Origin: a virus
Strand: one strand, 5' to 3'
Length of the DNA stretch: 44,302 nucleotides
IMG/VR virus record: IMGVR_UViG_3300028831_000347
Location: 1 to 44,302 of that record
Position numbers and translations under genes: made by a program. Below the pieces are notes generated by a model. That model saw only the letters and a list, made by a program, of their open reading frames with translations, ran no database searches and was not told the origin of the DNA. This document shows, piece after piece, positions 32,257 to 38,909 of this stretch (the first letter of the stretch is position 1; every line of letters starts with the position of its first letter).

Positions 32257-32483
32257 CAGACAAGCATCCACAGCAGAATGGTGATGGTGTAGCAGACGAC
32301 GAGGGCCGCGATGATCTGCGCGCGCGCATCGGATGAAGCGTGGCGGATGACGCGGCAATGGTCGAGCGAGCGCCGGCGTGGCGGCGGGATATGCACGGGT
32401 GTGCCCAGGAAGACTCGCTCTTGCTTCGGGCGCACGCCGGTGGTCTCGGGCGTATGTAGGTGGTAGCCGATGAGGGTTTTCAT
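32256..32483 (-). CDS. Tail-anchored membrane protein (75 residues)
   Basis: A Pro/Arg-rich body with a C-terminal hydrophobic helix (~residues 56-75: 'IIAALVVCYTITILLWMLV'). The tail-anchored layout suggests the body faces the cytoplasm. Coupled on both sides (ATGA and TGATG). May be an early inhibitor or a lysis accessory; no proof. Confidence 0.6.
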   Translation of the reverse strand: MKTLIGYHLHTPETTGVRPKQERVFLGTPVHIPPPRRRSLDHCRVIRHASSDARAQIIAALVVCYTITILLWMLV

Positions 32484-33505
32484 TTCTCCGTCTCCTTGAT
32501 CTTTGCAGCTCTGGCAAGCGCATCTTCCAAGGCGAGCGGCTTCTCCGCCTCCCGCCGCGCGAGCTCGGCACGGGCCGGCGCCCTGCTGTGCTCGTCACTG
32601 TGCAGAGTATTCTCAAGGGAGCGCCTCAGCGTCTCTTCGGGGACTGCCGCCATCGCCTTCAGCACCGCGCGCTCGTGGTCGGTGCGGGTGGGCTTGCATG
32701 GGGGCTGCTCTGGCTCATGCGCCCAACCGCAGTGCTCGCATTCGGCGCCTTTGCCCGGTGCGGCCGGGGCATCCGGGATGAAAGAGTCGCTGTCAGGTCG
32801 TGAGTGAAACGCCGACGGCGCGTCCGTGGCGCGCTCCTGCACCATGGCCTCCAGCTCATTGCGCGGAGGATCGGCCGGGGCGTTGGCGAGGAGCCGCTCC
32901 GCTTCGCCCAATGCTCTGGCCAATCGAGTGGAGCCCGGCGTGCGCGCGTTGTCCTCCTGAGCGTATTTCACGATGCGGCCCAGCAACTTGGTCGCGGCGG
33001 CGAGGCGGGACTCGGCGTACTGCCGTTCTAGCCTCTGCTCTTCAAACAAAGCGCGGAATCGCAATGCCTCTGTCTCGCTGTCGGTGTCCCGCAACCGCTC
33101 CACTTCCGCGTGCAAGTCAGCTCGCTCCGCCAGCAGCTTGACGCGCGTGTCCCGCTCAGCTTCCAGCTCCGCACGCAGCTCGAGCACTCCTTTCACGATG
33201 GCATGCTCGGACGGTGCTGAGAGCTTCTCACCCAGCGCCAGCGTCATGGCGCACAACGCTTGCCCAACGTCGCGTGCCAGCTGGTCTAGCTCCGCGCGCA
33301 GTGCATCGGCTCGGGCCGTCTCTTCGTTGGCCGTGTTGCGCGCAAGGTCCAACGCCAGGCGCAGGGCCGCGGCTTCGGATTCGGCACTGCCTCGAGTGTA
33401 CGATGCCTGCAGCGCGGTCAGATCCCGCTCCGCCGCCGCGGCACGGGCGTTGGCTGCGGCGAGGTCTTTCTCGCATTCATACAACGATTCATCGGGGTTG
33501 CTCAC
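32480..33505 (-). CDS. Long coiled-coil protein with small zinc site
   Basis: 341 residues. A long Ala/Glu/Arg coiled coil fills residues ~8-200, and a small 'CEHCGWAHEPEQPPCKP' segment near 260 could bind zinc. A helical C-terminus ends 'ALARAAKIKETEK'. ATGA overlap on both sides. Function unknown. Confidence 0.6.
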   Translation of the reverse strand: MSNPDESLYECEKDLAAANARAAAAERDLTALQASYTRGSAESEAAALRLALDLARNTANEETARADALRAELDQLARDVGQALCAMTLALGEKLSAPSEHAIVKGVLELRAELEAERDTRVKLLAERADLHAEVERLRDTDSETEALRFRALFEEQRLERQYAESRLAAATKLLGRIVKYAQEDNARTPGSTRLARALGEAERLLANAPADPPRNELEAMVQERATDAPSAFHSRPDSDSFIPDAPAAPGKGAECEHCGWAHEPEQPPCKPTRTDHERAVLKAMAAVPEETLRRSLENTLHSDEHSRAPARAELARREAEKPLALEDALARAAKIKETEK

Positions 33506-34035
33506 GGCGCATCCTCCTCTTCATGCTCATCGATCCAATCGCCATCGGCGCGCAACTGGGCCTCTGTACGGTCTTCCACCAGCGCGAGCGGCTTCAGGCC
33601 GCACGTGTGCATCTCCGTCACGCCCACGATGTCCGCAAGCTCGCGGTCCATGGCGTCGCTCTCGCTCGTATCACCCTCGGCGGTTAATGGGCAGTGCTTC
33701 TTTTCGAACTCGATCACACGCAGAACGATCCCGGTGGACTCGCAGCTGATGTAATCCGTCGCTTCAGTCAGCAGGTCCAGCGCCTCTTTGAAGTTGTCCA
33801 GCGCTTCGCCCCGTTCGCGCCGGCATTCGTCGAGCGATGCCGCACAGGATTTGAGTTCGCGCGAGCATTGAGCGAGCTCGTGGCGCAGCTGTTCCACGAG
33901 AGCGCTTTGCGATGCGCACATGCCCGTGCATACGGGGCGTCTCATGGCCTCGATATACTTGTCCTCCCAATTCTGGGCCGCGAGCTGCATCTCCACGAGC
34001 TCGGCCTTCAGATCTCTATTCGCCTTGTGAACCAT
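33502..34035 (-). CDS. Coiled-coil Cys-rich protein
   Basis: 177 residues. Ribosome site GGAGGTTCAGC before the ATG. A helical region (residues ~15-90) has Cys residues spaced along it. The end is acidic ('DWIDEHEEEDAP'). It overlaps the upstream membrane-protein gene by 20 bp and the next by ATGA. Confidence 0.6.
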   Translation of the reverse strand: MVHKANRDLKAELVEMQLAAQNWEDKYIEAMRRPVCTGMCASQSALVEQLRHELAQCSRELKSCAASLDECRRERGEALDNFKEALDLLTEATDYISCESTGIVLRVIEFEKKHCPLTAEGDTSESDAMDRELADIVGVTEMHTCGLKPLALVEDRTEAQLRADGDWIDEHEEEDAP

Positions 34036-34177
34036 GCTGAACCTCCGTCACGCCGCGCGGGCGCTCTGATTCGTAATCGTCAATGGATAGCAGGCTCACG
34101 ACGGCGAGCGCTGCCATGAACACGAGCACGCCCAGGAGTAGGCGCCAACCGATGTGATCGTCTGGAACCCGGAACAT
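34016..34177 (-). CDS. 53-residue single-span membrane protein
   Basis: Starts at the ATG at 34177, TGATG overlap, with GAGGAT ahead. Residues ~10-30 form one membrane helix ('GWRLLLGVLVFMAALAVVSLL'), followed by an acidic and then polar tail. Too short for common ORF cutoffs. Early-operon membrane protein; function unknown. Confidence 0.6.
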   Translation of the reverse strand: MFRVPDDHIGWRLLLGVLVFMAALAVVSLLSIDDYESERPRGVTEVQHGSQGE

Positions 34178-34398
34178 CAATCCTCCTCCACTGGCCCGAG
34201 CACCTGATCGATCTTCTGATTCCGATAGCGCTTGCTCGCGCCTCCGGCATGCGCACCCTTGCGTGCCTTCGCGATGACGTCATCCGCGCAGATGCGGAAG
34301 GGGCGGCCGCCGCGCGCTCGGATGCGCTGTTCCACGTCGGATCCGCCCTGTGTCTGCGGGTCGAACTTGTCGGCCCATCCGGGTTTGAGCTCGCTCAC
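34177..34398 (-). CDS. Small basic protein (73 residues)
   Basis: ATGA coupled to the upstream gene. Composition is basic, with Gly/Arg/Lys in 'RIRARGGRPFRICADDVIAKARKGAHAGG'; an RNA- or DNA-binding role is possible. No family recognised. Confidence 0.55.
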   Translation of the reverse strand: MSELKPGWADKFDPQTQGGSDVEQRIRARGGRPFRICADDVIAKARKGAHAGGASKRYRNQKIDQVLGPVEED

Positions 34399-34670
34399 GG
34401 CATGTCCGTTTCTCGCGCGAACTTCGCCAGCGCGGTGAGCAGCTGCGTCGCGATGCGATCCGCCTTCTCGCTCGTGCCTTCGAGCTCGCTCGCAGCATTG
34501 CGCACCGACCAGAGCAGATCATTCAACGGTCCGCATGACTGCACCTCGATGCGCATCTGCTCTCGCTCAATCGTGGGCATGGGCCATCCGAGCATACGCG
34601 CGACAGTCTGCGCGCAATACTCGTTCCAGCGTGCCCATGCTTCCGGGTCCAGATTCTTCGGTTCTTCCAT
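34395..34670 (-). CDS. Small acidic helical protein
   Basis: 91 residues. The ATG at 34670 has GGGAGGTG a few bases upstream and lies about 13 bases after the predicted transcription start of an operator-bearing promoter. Trp-rich N-terminus ('AWARWNEYCAQTVARMLGWP'), helical rest. First gene of the early minus operon downstream of the regulator. Confidence 0.65.
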   Translation of the reverse strand: MEEPKNLDPEAWARWNEYCAQTVARMLGWPMPTIEREQMRIEVQSCGPLNDLLWSVRNAASELEGTSEKADRIATQLLTALAKFARETDMP

Positions 34671-34689
34671 GATTCACCTCCCATTGCGC

Positions 34690-34718
34690 ATATTGCGGAC
34701 TGTACGCATCAGAGTCAA
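34690..34718 (-). promoter_or_regulatory. Promoter with internal palindromic operator (site 1)
   Basis: On the minus strand: -35 TTGACT (34718-34713), 17-bp spacer, -10 CAATAT (34695-34690). The palindromic site TGCGTACAGTCCGCA (34708-34694) begins four bases after the -35 and runs two bases into the -10, so a bound repressor would block RNA polymerase. This drives the 34670 gene. The same register occurs at 37805. Confidence 0.7.
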
Positions 34719-34978
34719 GCTCGTTTGCGCTTTTTCTTCGGAGCCATGTTCGCGAGCAGATGACGTCCGGATAGCGACAGCTCCCATCTGCCTGTGGTAA
34801 CCGGGCCATGCGCATAGCCCTTGTCTCGGCATTCCTGCATGAGCCGATGCGCGTTGCTGCGCTGCACGCCGAGGCGGATCGCGATCTGCGCAACGGTCGG
34901 CGCCTTGCCATGGCGCTCCCAATGGTCAGCGATAGCGACGAGGCATGCGGTCTGTTTCGTGGTGAGTTCTTCCATCAT
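34715..34978 (-). CDS. LexA-type winged-helix regulator without peptidase domain
   Basis: 87 residues. 'LTTKQTACLVAIADHWERHG' then 'PTVAQIAIRLGVQRSNAHRLMQECRDKGY' is the order of the LexA N-terminal DNA-binding domain (recognition helix ~36-50). The protein ends after a basic 'APKKKRKRA' and lacks the self-cleavage domain. It is transcribed away from the replication block, next to an operator at 35000-35014. It is a likely switch regulator and binds the shared palindrome (inference). Confidence 0.7.
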   Translation of the reverse strand: MMEELTTKQTACLVAIADHWERHGKAPTVAQIAIRLGVQRSNAHRLMQECRDKGYAHGPVTTGRWELSLSGRHLLANMAPKKKRKRA

Positions 34979-34999
34979 CGCGCGCCAATGTGGATCGTC

Positions 35000-35014
35000 T
35001 GCGGATTGTACGCA
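35000..35014. promoter_or_regulatory. Palindromic operator in the divergent region (site 2)
   Basis: TGCGGATTGTACGCA, 22 bases upstream of the regulator's start codon. It differs from sites 1 and 3 in a few positions but keeps the TGCG...CGCA arms. Autoregulation is likely. The 126 bp divergent gap 34979-35104 has no convincing -10 for the HNH side, though TTGACG (35068-35073) is a candidate -35. Confidence 0.6.
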
Positions 35015-35104
35015 AGTGGGTGCCCGGCGTGGCGCGCTGCGGCGTGGCAAAATAGTCAGGTGTGCGCTTGACGGGTGGGTGACAATGTGGAACCTGGTGG
35101 AAAC

Positions 35105-35467
35105 ATGATTCCACGCTTTCGCATACTTCAGCGCGACGGGTTTCGGTGCGTATACTGCGGCGCCACACCCGACGTCGCCGAGCTCCACATCGACCACTAC
35201 CAGCCCAAGTCGCGCGGCGGGACCGATCACCCGAGCAACCTCAGAACCGCATGCCGCGCCTGTAACCTATCGAAATCATATTCGCCGCCGACTTGGAATG
35301 CCTGCTCTCCGGTGATCGACGGCGAGGGGTTCCCGGCAGATGTCGGGATCTTCGATTTCGAATGGCCAAGGCCCATTCTCGGCTTCGCGTTCTGCTCCGC
35401 GTGGAGCGACCTTGGCCCCCCCAGAAACGGCTCGGAAGCACCCACCAGTAGGTGCACATGTCTCTGA
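35105..35467 (+). CDS. HNH endonuclease
   Basis: 120 residues from the ATG at 35105 (a GTG at 35075 is possible). Cys15-x2-Cys18, 'LHIDHYQPKSRGG' with the His-His core, then Asn45 and Cys50-x2-Cys53 form a full zinc-bound HNH (ββα-metal) nuclease. It cleaves DNA at or near specific sites. Being first in the replication block it may be a homing or packaging-linked nuclease. It overlaps the next gene by 10 bp. Confidence 0.85.
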   Translation: MIPRFRILQRDGFRCVYCGATPDVAELHIDHYQPKSRGGTDHPSNLRTACRACNLSKSYSPPTWNACSPVIDGEGFPADVGIFDFEWPRPILGFAFCSAWSDLGPPRNGSEAPTSRCTCL

Positions 35468-36420
35468 CATTCACCAAGCTTTTCAGCAGCATCACGGAGT
35501 CATCGATCTGGATGGAGCCAGACGCAACGCGACTCGTCTGGATCACCATGCTGGCGATGTCGGACCAGAACGGTTTTGTTTTCGGCAGCGTTCCGGGGCT
35601 CGCGCACCGAGCTCGTGTCAGCATCGAGGACTGCCGCGCCGCGCTCCGAACCCTGCTCGAGCCTGACCATGAATCTCGCACTCCTGACCACGAAGGGCGA
35701 AGAATAGCCGTCGTAGACGGAGGCTGGGCACTGCTTAACCATGCGAAATACAGAAAGATATTGTCCGTGGAGTCGATCCGTGAATCGAAGCGGGCATATA
35801 TGCGACGAATCAGATCAGAAACTCCAAATGTGGAAGTGAGTGGAAAATGTGGAAAGTCTCCCTCTGCTTCTGCTTCTGGATCTCCTTCTGAATCTGATCC
35901 TCCTCCGGATCCGGATCGCGTGCGCGCGAAGCGCAACACGGTGCCCGACGAGTGGAGCCCGAACGAGGGACACGAGGCGCGCTGTCAGGAGCTCGGCGTG
36001 GACTTCGAAACCACGGTGCGCAGCTTCCGGGAGCACGAGTTCAACCGAGCGTATGGCGACTGGGACCGGCGGTTCTCGAAGTGGATCACCGACCAGCGAG
36101 CTCGAGCCGAGACGGCCAAGCCACGGGGAAAGTTCAAGTTTCGCAAGGACTGGCGACCCAAGGACCCCGAGCATCTGGAGTTCGGGCAGAAGCACGGGAT
36201 CACCAAAGCCGAGATGTCTGACCTTGCCGTGCATTGTAAAAACAAGCTGTTCCCCGCCGCCTTCGACTCCGAGGACGAGCAATTCAAGCGCGAGATTCTC
36301 TGGCTGAAAGACCAAAAGAAACGAAAGGCTAACCCGCATGGACTCGACGAAAATCCCGGACGAAATCGCAAACCCGACGATCCCCGACCTGCCCCCGTCT
36401 TTGGGCGGATCGCTCGGTGA
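35458..36420 (+). CDS. Replication initiator-like protein
   Basis: 320 residues. The first ~110 ('FTKLFSSITESSIWMEPDATRLVWITMLAMSDQNGFV...SVPGLAHRARVSIEDCRAALRTLLEPD', described, not quoted further) form the winged-helix domain of phage replisome organisers. A Ser/Pro linker follows near residue 135-155. The C-terminal half is helical. It probably binds the origin and loads helicase. Host helicase supply is implied because the window has none. An AGGTG ribosome site lies 6 bases upstream of the ATG at 35458. Confidence 0.65.
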   Translation: MSLTFTKLFSSITESSIWMEPDATRLVWITMLAMSDQNGFVFGSVPGLAHRARVSIEDCRAALRTLLEPDHESRTPDHEGRRIAVVDGGWALLNHAKYRKILSVESIRESKRAYMRRIRSETPNVEVSGKCGKSPSASASGSPSESDPPPDPDRVRAKRNTVPDEWSPNEGHEARCQELGVDFETTVRSFREHEFNRAYGDWDRRFSKWITDQRARAETAKPRGKFKFRKDWRPKDPEHLEFGQKHGITKAEMSDLAVHCKNKLFPAAFDSEDEQFKREILWLKDQKKRKANPHGLDENPGRNRKPDDPRPAPVFGRIAR

Positions 36421-36829
36421 CATCCGCCGCGCAGCTCGAGCGTTTGGGCGGGCCCAGAAACTCGACAACATCGACGGCACCTGGCGATGCTGGCGCTGTG
36501 ACACGGAAATGGCATTCCACGAGTCTTTGCACTGCGAGTGGTGCCGTACCGAGGGGGCAGCTCGCGGACGCGCCAGAGAGGCGCGGGAGCGGGCCCTGAG
36601 CGATGAGGATTACCGATGGCGCGGGATGGCTCGAGCGATGCGCAAAGACGACAGGTTGGACCGCGATGCCGGCGTCCGGCTGCTCGAGGCAGCCCGGAAG
36701 CTCAAGAGCGCCACACCCGAACGCATCGAGCGCCTGAGCGAGGCATTCGATCGGCGCTTCGATAACGCGCCGGCGCCCGGGACGTATGTCGTCGAGTACG
36801 ATCAAGCGGAGGACTGGGACCGTGGCTGA
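36338..36829 (+). CDS. Zinc-ribbon protein, possible replication helper
   Basis: 163 residues, GAAAGGCTAACC site before the ATG at 36338. 'CWRC' and 'CEWC' form a zinc ribbon in residues ~51-70. A helical Arg/Asp/Glu-rich C-terminus follows. It overlaps the initiator gene by 83 bp, so both frames are read there. Confidence 0.6.
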   Translation: MDSTKIPDEIANPTIPDLPPSLGGSLGDIRRAARAFGRAQKLDNIDGTWRCWRCDTEMAFHESLHCEWCRTEGAARGRAREARERALSDEDYRWRGMARAMRKDDRLDRDAGVRLLEAARKLKSATPERIERLSEAFDRRFDNAPAPGTYVVEYDQAEDWDRG

Positions 36830-37247
36830 GCGTCGCTACGCCCAGGGCACAACCGTGCCCATAGCCAAGACGCGCGTCGATCTCGAGGCCGTCTTGCGCA
36901 AGCACGGCGCTGACCAGATCATGAGCGGTTCGGACAGCGCCGCTCGCATTGGTTTCGTCGGCTTCACTCTGCGCAAGCGCCAATACCGGATCCAGCTCCC
37001 GGCGCGCTCCATCCGCGGCGTCAAGCCGGACCAGCTCGAGCGCGAACAGTGGCGAGCGCTCCTGCTCATCATCAAGGCCAAGCTCGAGTTCATTCGGGAC
37101 GGATTCACCGAGCCAGAGCAGGAGTTCATGGCACACGTCGTGCTCCCGAATGGCGCCACCGTTGGGGAGGAGCTCGCGCCCCGCCTCGCTGAGGCCTACG
37201 CGACCGGCAACATGCCAAGGCTGCTGCCGGGAGGTCGCGATGGGTGA
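36822..37247 (+). CDS. Conserved phage protein (GTG start)
   Basis: 141 residues, GGAGGA ahead of the GTG at 36822. 'TRVDLEAVLRKHGADQI' then 'GFTLRKRQYRIQLPARS' and 'EQWRALLLIIKAKLEFIRDGF.EPEQEFMAHVVLPNG' match a widespread phage family of unknown function usually located near replication genes. It overlaps the upstream gene by 8 bp. Confidence 0.7.
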   Translation: MAERRYAQGTTVPIAKTRVDLEAVLRKHGADQIMSGSDSAARIGFVGFTLRKRQYRIQLPARSIRGVKPDQLEREQWRALLLIIKAKLEFIRDGFTEPEQEFMAHVVLPNGATVGEELAPRLAEAYATGNMPRLLPGGRDG

Positions 37248-37644
37248 TCAGCTCTCGCTTTTCGGATCGCCTGTGGTAAGCGAGACGCGGCGAGGCCGCG
37301 GCGCTGGGAGCAAACCACGGACAAGCGGTCCGCCATCGGACGACCCGGGATGGAGTACGGCGCCGCCCGCCCTCGCACAATGCCCGCATCATGGTCCAGA
37401 GCACGTGTGCGAGTTCGAGGGTCTCGACACCGACCACAGCGGTTTCGTGCACCGCTCGTTGTGCAAAGGTCGCATCCCACTGCGGATGTGCCACATGTGC
37501 GGTGAGCTGGTGAGTCCAGGCCGCTGGAACCATGCCGATTGGAACCACTGCCTCACATGTCAGCCTCTGGGCACCCTCTCGGATGAGAGCCGACCTGTCG
37601 CCGAGGCGATCGGTAAGGCACGGAGGAAACGATGTTCGGGTTAG
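37240..37644 (+). CDS. Zinc-binding protein (134 residues)
   Basis: The ATG at 37240 overlaps the previous gene by 8 bp and has GGAGG nearby. After a disordered Ser/Gly/Pro N-terminus come 'CPHHGPEHVC', then 'CHMCGELVSP' and 'CLTC'. Likely two zinc ions. Function unknown. Confidence 0.6.
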   Translation: MGDQLSLFGSPVVSETRRGRGAGSKPRTSGPPSDDPGWSTAPPALAQCPHHGPEHVCEFEGLDTDHSGFVHRSLCKGRIPLRMCHMCGELVSPGRWNHADWNHCLTCQPLGTLSDESRPVAEAIGKARRKRCSG

Positions 37645-37808
37645 CGTTCTTGGTCAAGCTGATGGCGTGGCAGCCGTGGATGCAATGGTCATGCGATCCG
37701 GAGTGCCGCCGCACCTGCGTGTTCTGTCAGCGCATCCTCATGCGTGAACAGTGGCAACGGTGGTTCGCGAATGGGTCACACTCAAAAAAAAGATCACGCA
37801 GGCCTTGA
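37632..37808 (+). CDS. 58-residue zinc-finger protein
   Basis: The ATG at 37632 follows GGAGGAAACG, a very good site. Hydrophobic N-terminus ('FGLAFLVKLMAWQPWM'), then 'CDPECRRTCVFC' and a basic tail. The stop lies inside the downstream promoter's -35 region (37806-37808). Function unknown. Confidence 0.65.
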   Translation: MFGLAFLVKLMAWQPWMQWSCDPECRRTCVFCQRILMREQWQRWFANGSHSKKRSRRP

Positions 37809-37833
37809 CCACGATGCGGACAGTCCGTATACC
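37805..37833 (+). promoter_or_regulatory. Promoter with internal palindromic operator (site 3)
   Basis: -35 TTGACC (37805-37810), 17-bp spacer, -10 TATACC (37828-37833). The operator TGCGGACAGTCCGTA (37815-37829) starts four bases after the -35 and covers two bases of the -10, the same arrangement as site 1. The predicted transcription start falls on the start codon at 37840, so the mRNA would be leaderless. Confidence 0.7.
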
Positions 37834-37839
37834 TAGGAC

Positions 37840-38127
37840 ATGAACAACGCGAACATGAACCTCGGTGCCCGAATCCCCCGCAACGCGCTCCGTATCTGGC
37901 AGAGCAATGAGACCATTGCGACGCTCTACGAGCCCGCTCTCACGCAAAGCCTGCGCGATGCGGTGTGCGATCATCTCCTGAAAACCGAGTCAGAAGCGGT
38001 ATGCAACGCGGTCCACCCCATCGACTGGCCCGAGCGCTGCGGATACGAAGCGCTTCGCGAGACGGCGTACGACCTGAGTCGGCGCGAGCCCCGGCGCTTC
38101 ACCACGAAGGGAATCCCCTGGCGCTGA
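37840..38127 (+). CDS. Small protein from a leaderless transcript
   Basis: 95 residues. Placed immediately after the operator-promoter. No ribosome site lies before the ATG. Slightly acidic to basic, mixed helix and strand ('SLRDAVCDHLLKTESEAVCNAV', 'GYEALRETAYDLSRREP'). Because it may be the most tightly switched gene, it is a good candidate for a lysis-lysogeny or immunity effector. No family recognised. Confidence 0.6.
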   Translation: MNNANMNLGARIPRNALRIWQSNETIATLYEPALTQSLRDAVCDHLLKTESEAVCNAVHPIDWPERCGYEALRETAYDLSRREPRRFTTKGIPWR

Positions 38128-38133
38128 GCCCTC

Positions 38134-38205
38134 GCCCCTTCGGGGGCCTCGGCCAGGTCGGCTCTCAGTTGCAACCCGCCGCGCGGCGGGAGAGCCGGCT
38201 TGGCC
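38134..38205 (+). ncRNA. Structured intergenic RNA with UUCG hairpin and nested stem
   Basis: First hairpin 38134-38147: GCCCC-TTCG-GGGGC, a stable tetraloop. Next, a 16-bp stem: 38151-38166 pairs with 38190-38205 with two G·U pairs and no bulge. Inside it, a second hairpin (about 38175-38190, CCCGCC...GGCGGG). The block ends ~28 bases before the next ATG, which has an AAAGGC site. Could be a riboregulator, mRNA stabiliser or terminator-like element. No poly-U follows. Confidence 0.55.
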
Positions 38206-38233
38206 AAGGCCAACGAACGAAAGGCAAAAGCAA

Positions 38234-38446
38234 ATGACCCAAGAGGAACAGATGCGCGCCGACCTGCGGCGCTTCCAGGAAACCGGCGAGCTGCCAGACG
38301 CATGGGCAGTCGAGCCCGACGAGCTCAGCGACGAAGAGTTCGACCGCCGCGTCGACGAGATCAACCGGGAGTTCGAGGCCATCGAGAGCGGCTCCGTCGA
38401 GCCGCCGCCTGGTGGCTGGCTGATCGAGATAGGGGTTCGTCGGTGA
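38234..38446 (+). CDS. Small acidic protein (70 residues)
   Basis: GAAAGGCAAAAGC site before the ATG at 38234, downstream of the structured RNA. Acidic: 'DELSDEEFDRRVDEINREFEAIES'. No motif. Overlaps the next gene by GTGA. Confidence 0.6.
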   Translation: MTQEEQMRADLRRFQETGELPDAWAVEPDELSDEEFDRRVDEINREFEAIESGSVEPPPGGWLIEIGVRR

Positions 38447-38643
38447 GCACCACGACGATTCGCCTGTTCAACGAAGACCAAGCCGCACGGGGCAAGACCG
38501 TGCGGCGCCGGCTCGGCATGCGCCAGCAGGCGAAGGACCTGCGAGACCGAGCGTCGCGCCTGCTGAGCGAGGCGGCCGAGATGCTCGCCGATGCGTGCGA
38601 GCTCGACGAGGCTGCAGACATTATCGGAGAACCGCCGTTGTGA
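38443..38643 (+). CDS. Small basic helical protein (GTG start)
   Basis: 66 residues. The GTG at 38443 overlaps the upstream TGA. Basic middle ('GKTVRRRLGMRQQAKDLRDRAS'), then an acidic end. Coiled-coil-like helix. Unknown function. Confidence 0.55.
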   Translation: MSTTTIRLFNEDQAARGKTVRRRLGMRQQAKDLRDRASRLLSEAAEMLADACELDEAADIIGEPPL

Positions 38644-38834
38644 GCTCGCCCAGTTGTCATTGCGGCTCAGGCCTGAGCATCGACTACCGCGGCAAAGACG
38701 AAACATGGATCTGCCACTGCCCACGCTGCCGGGCGCGAGCCGAACGCAACGGCGAAGCGATCGATGTGGACGGCTACGGAAAGACTTTGCTCGAGGCAGT
38801 GAAGAACTGGAACGAGCGCGTAGAGACATTCTGA
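38640..38834 (+). CDS. Lar-like zinc protein (GTG start)
   Basis: 64 residues, GTGA overlap. 'CHCGSG' and 'CHCPRC' give a zinc ribbon, followed by 'LLEAVKNWNERVE', close to the WNRR end of the restriction-alleviation Lar family. Lar reduces cutting by host type I restriction enzymes. Family membership is suggested by the pattern only. Confidence 0.5.
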   Translation: MSSPSCHCGSGLSIDYRGKDETWICHCPRCRARAERNGEAIDVDGYGKTLLEAVKNWNERVETF

Positions 38835-38840
38835 GTTTTT

Positions 38841-38885
38841 CGGTGGGGCCATCGTGGGGGAGCTGTCGGGAAACCAGCCCCACCG
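38841..38885 (+). promoter_or_regulatory. 9-bp hairpin in the leader of the nuclease-annealase gene
   Basis: CGGTGGGGC (38841-38849) is a perfect inverted repeat of GCCCCACCG (38877-38885), separated by a 27-base loop. It is followed by TATTTT and then a GAAAG site near the ATG at 38910. This could control translation or transcript stability. The 75 bp gap holds no gene. Confidence 0.5.
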
Positions 38886-38909
38886 GATCTATTTTGAAAG
38901 CGAGATATC

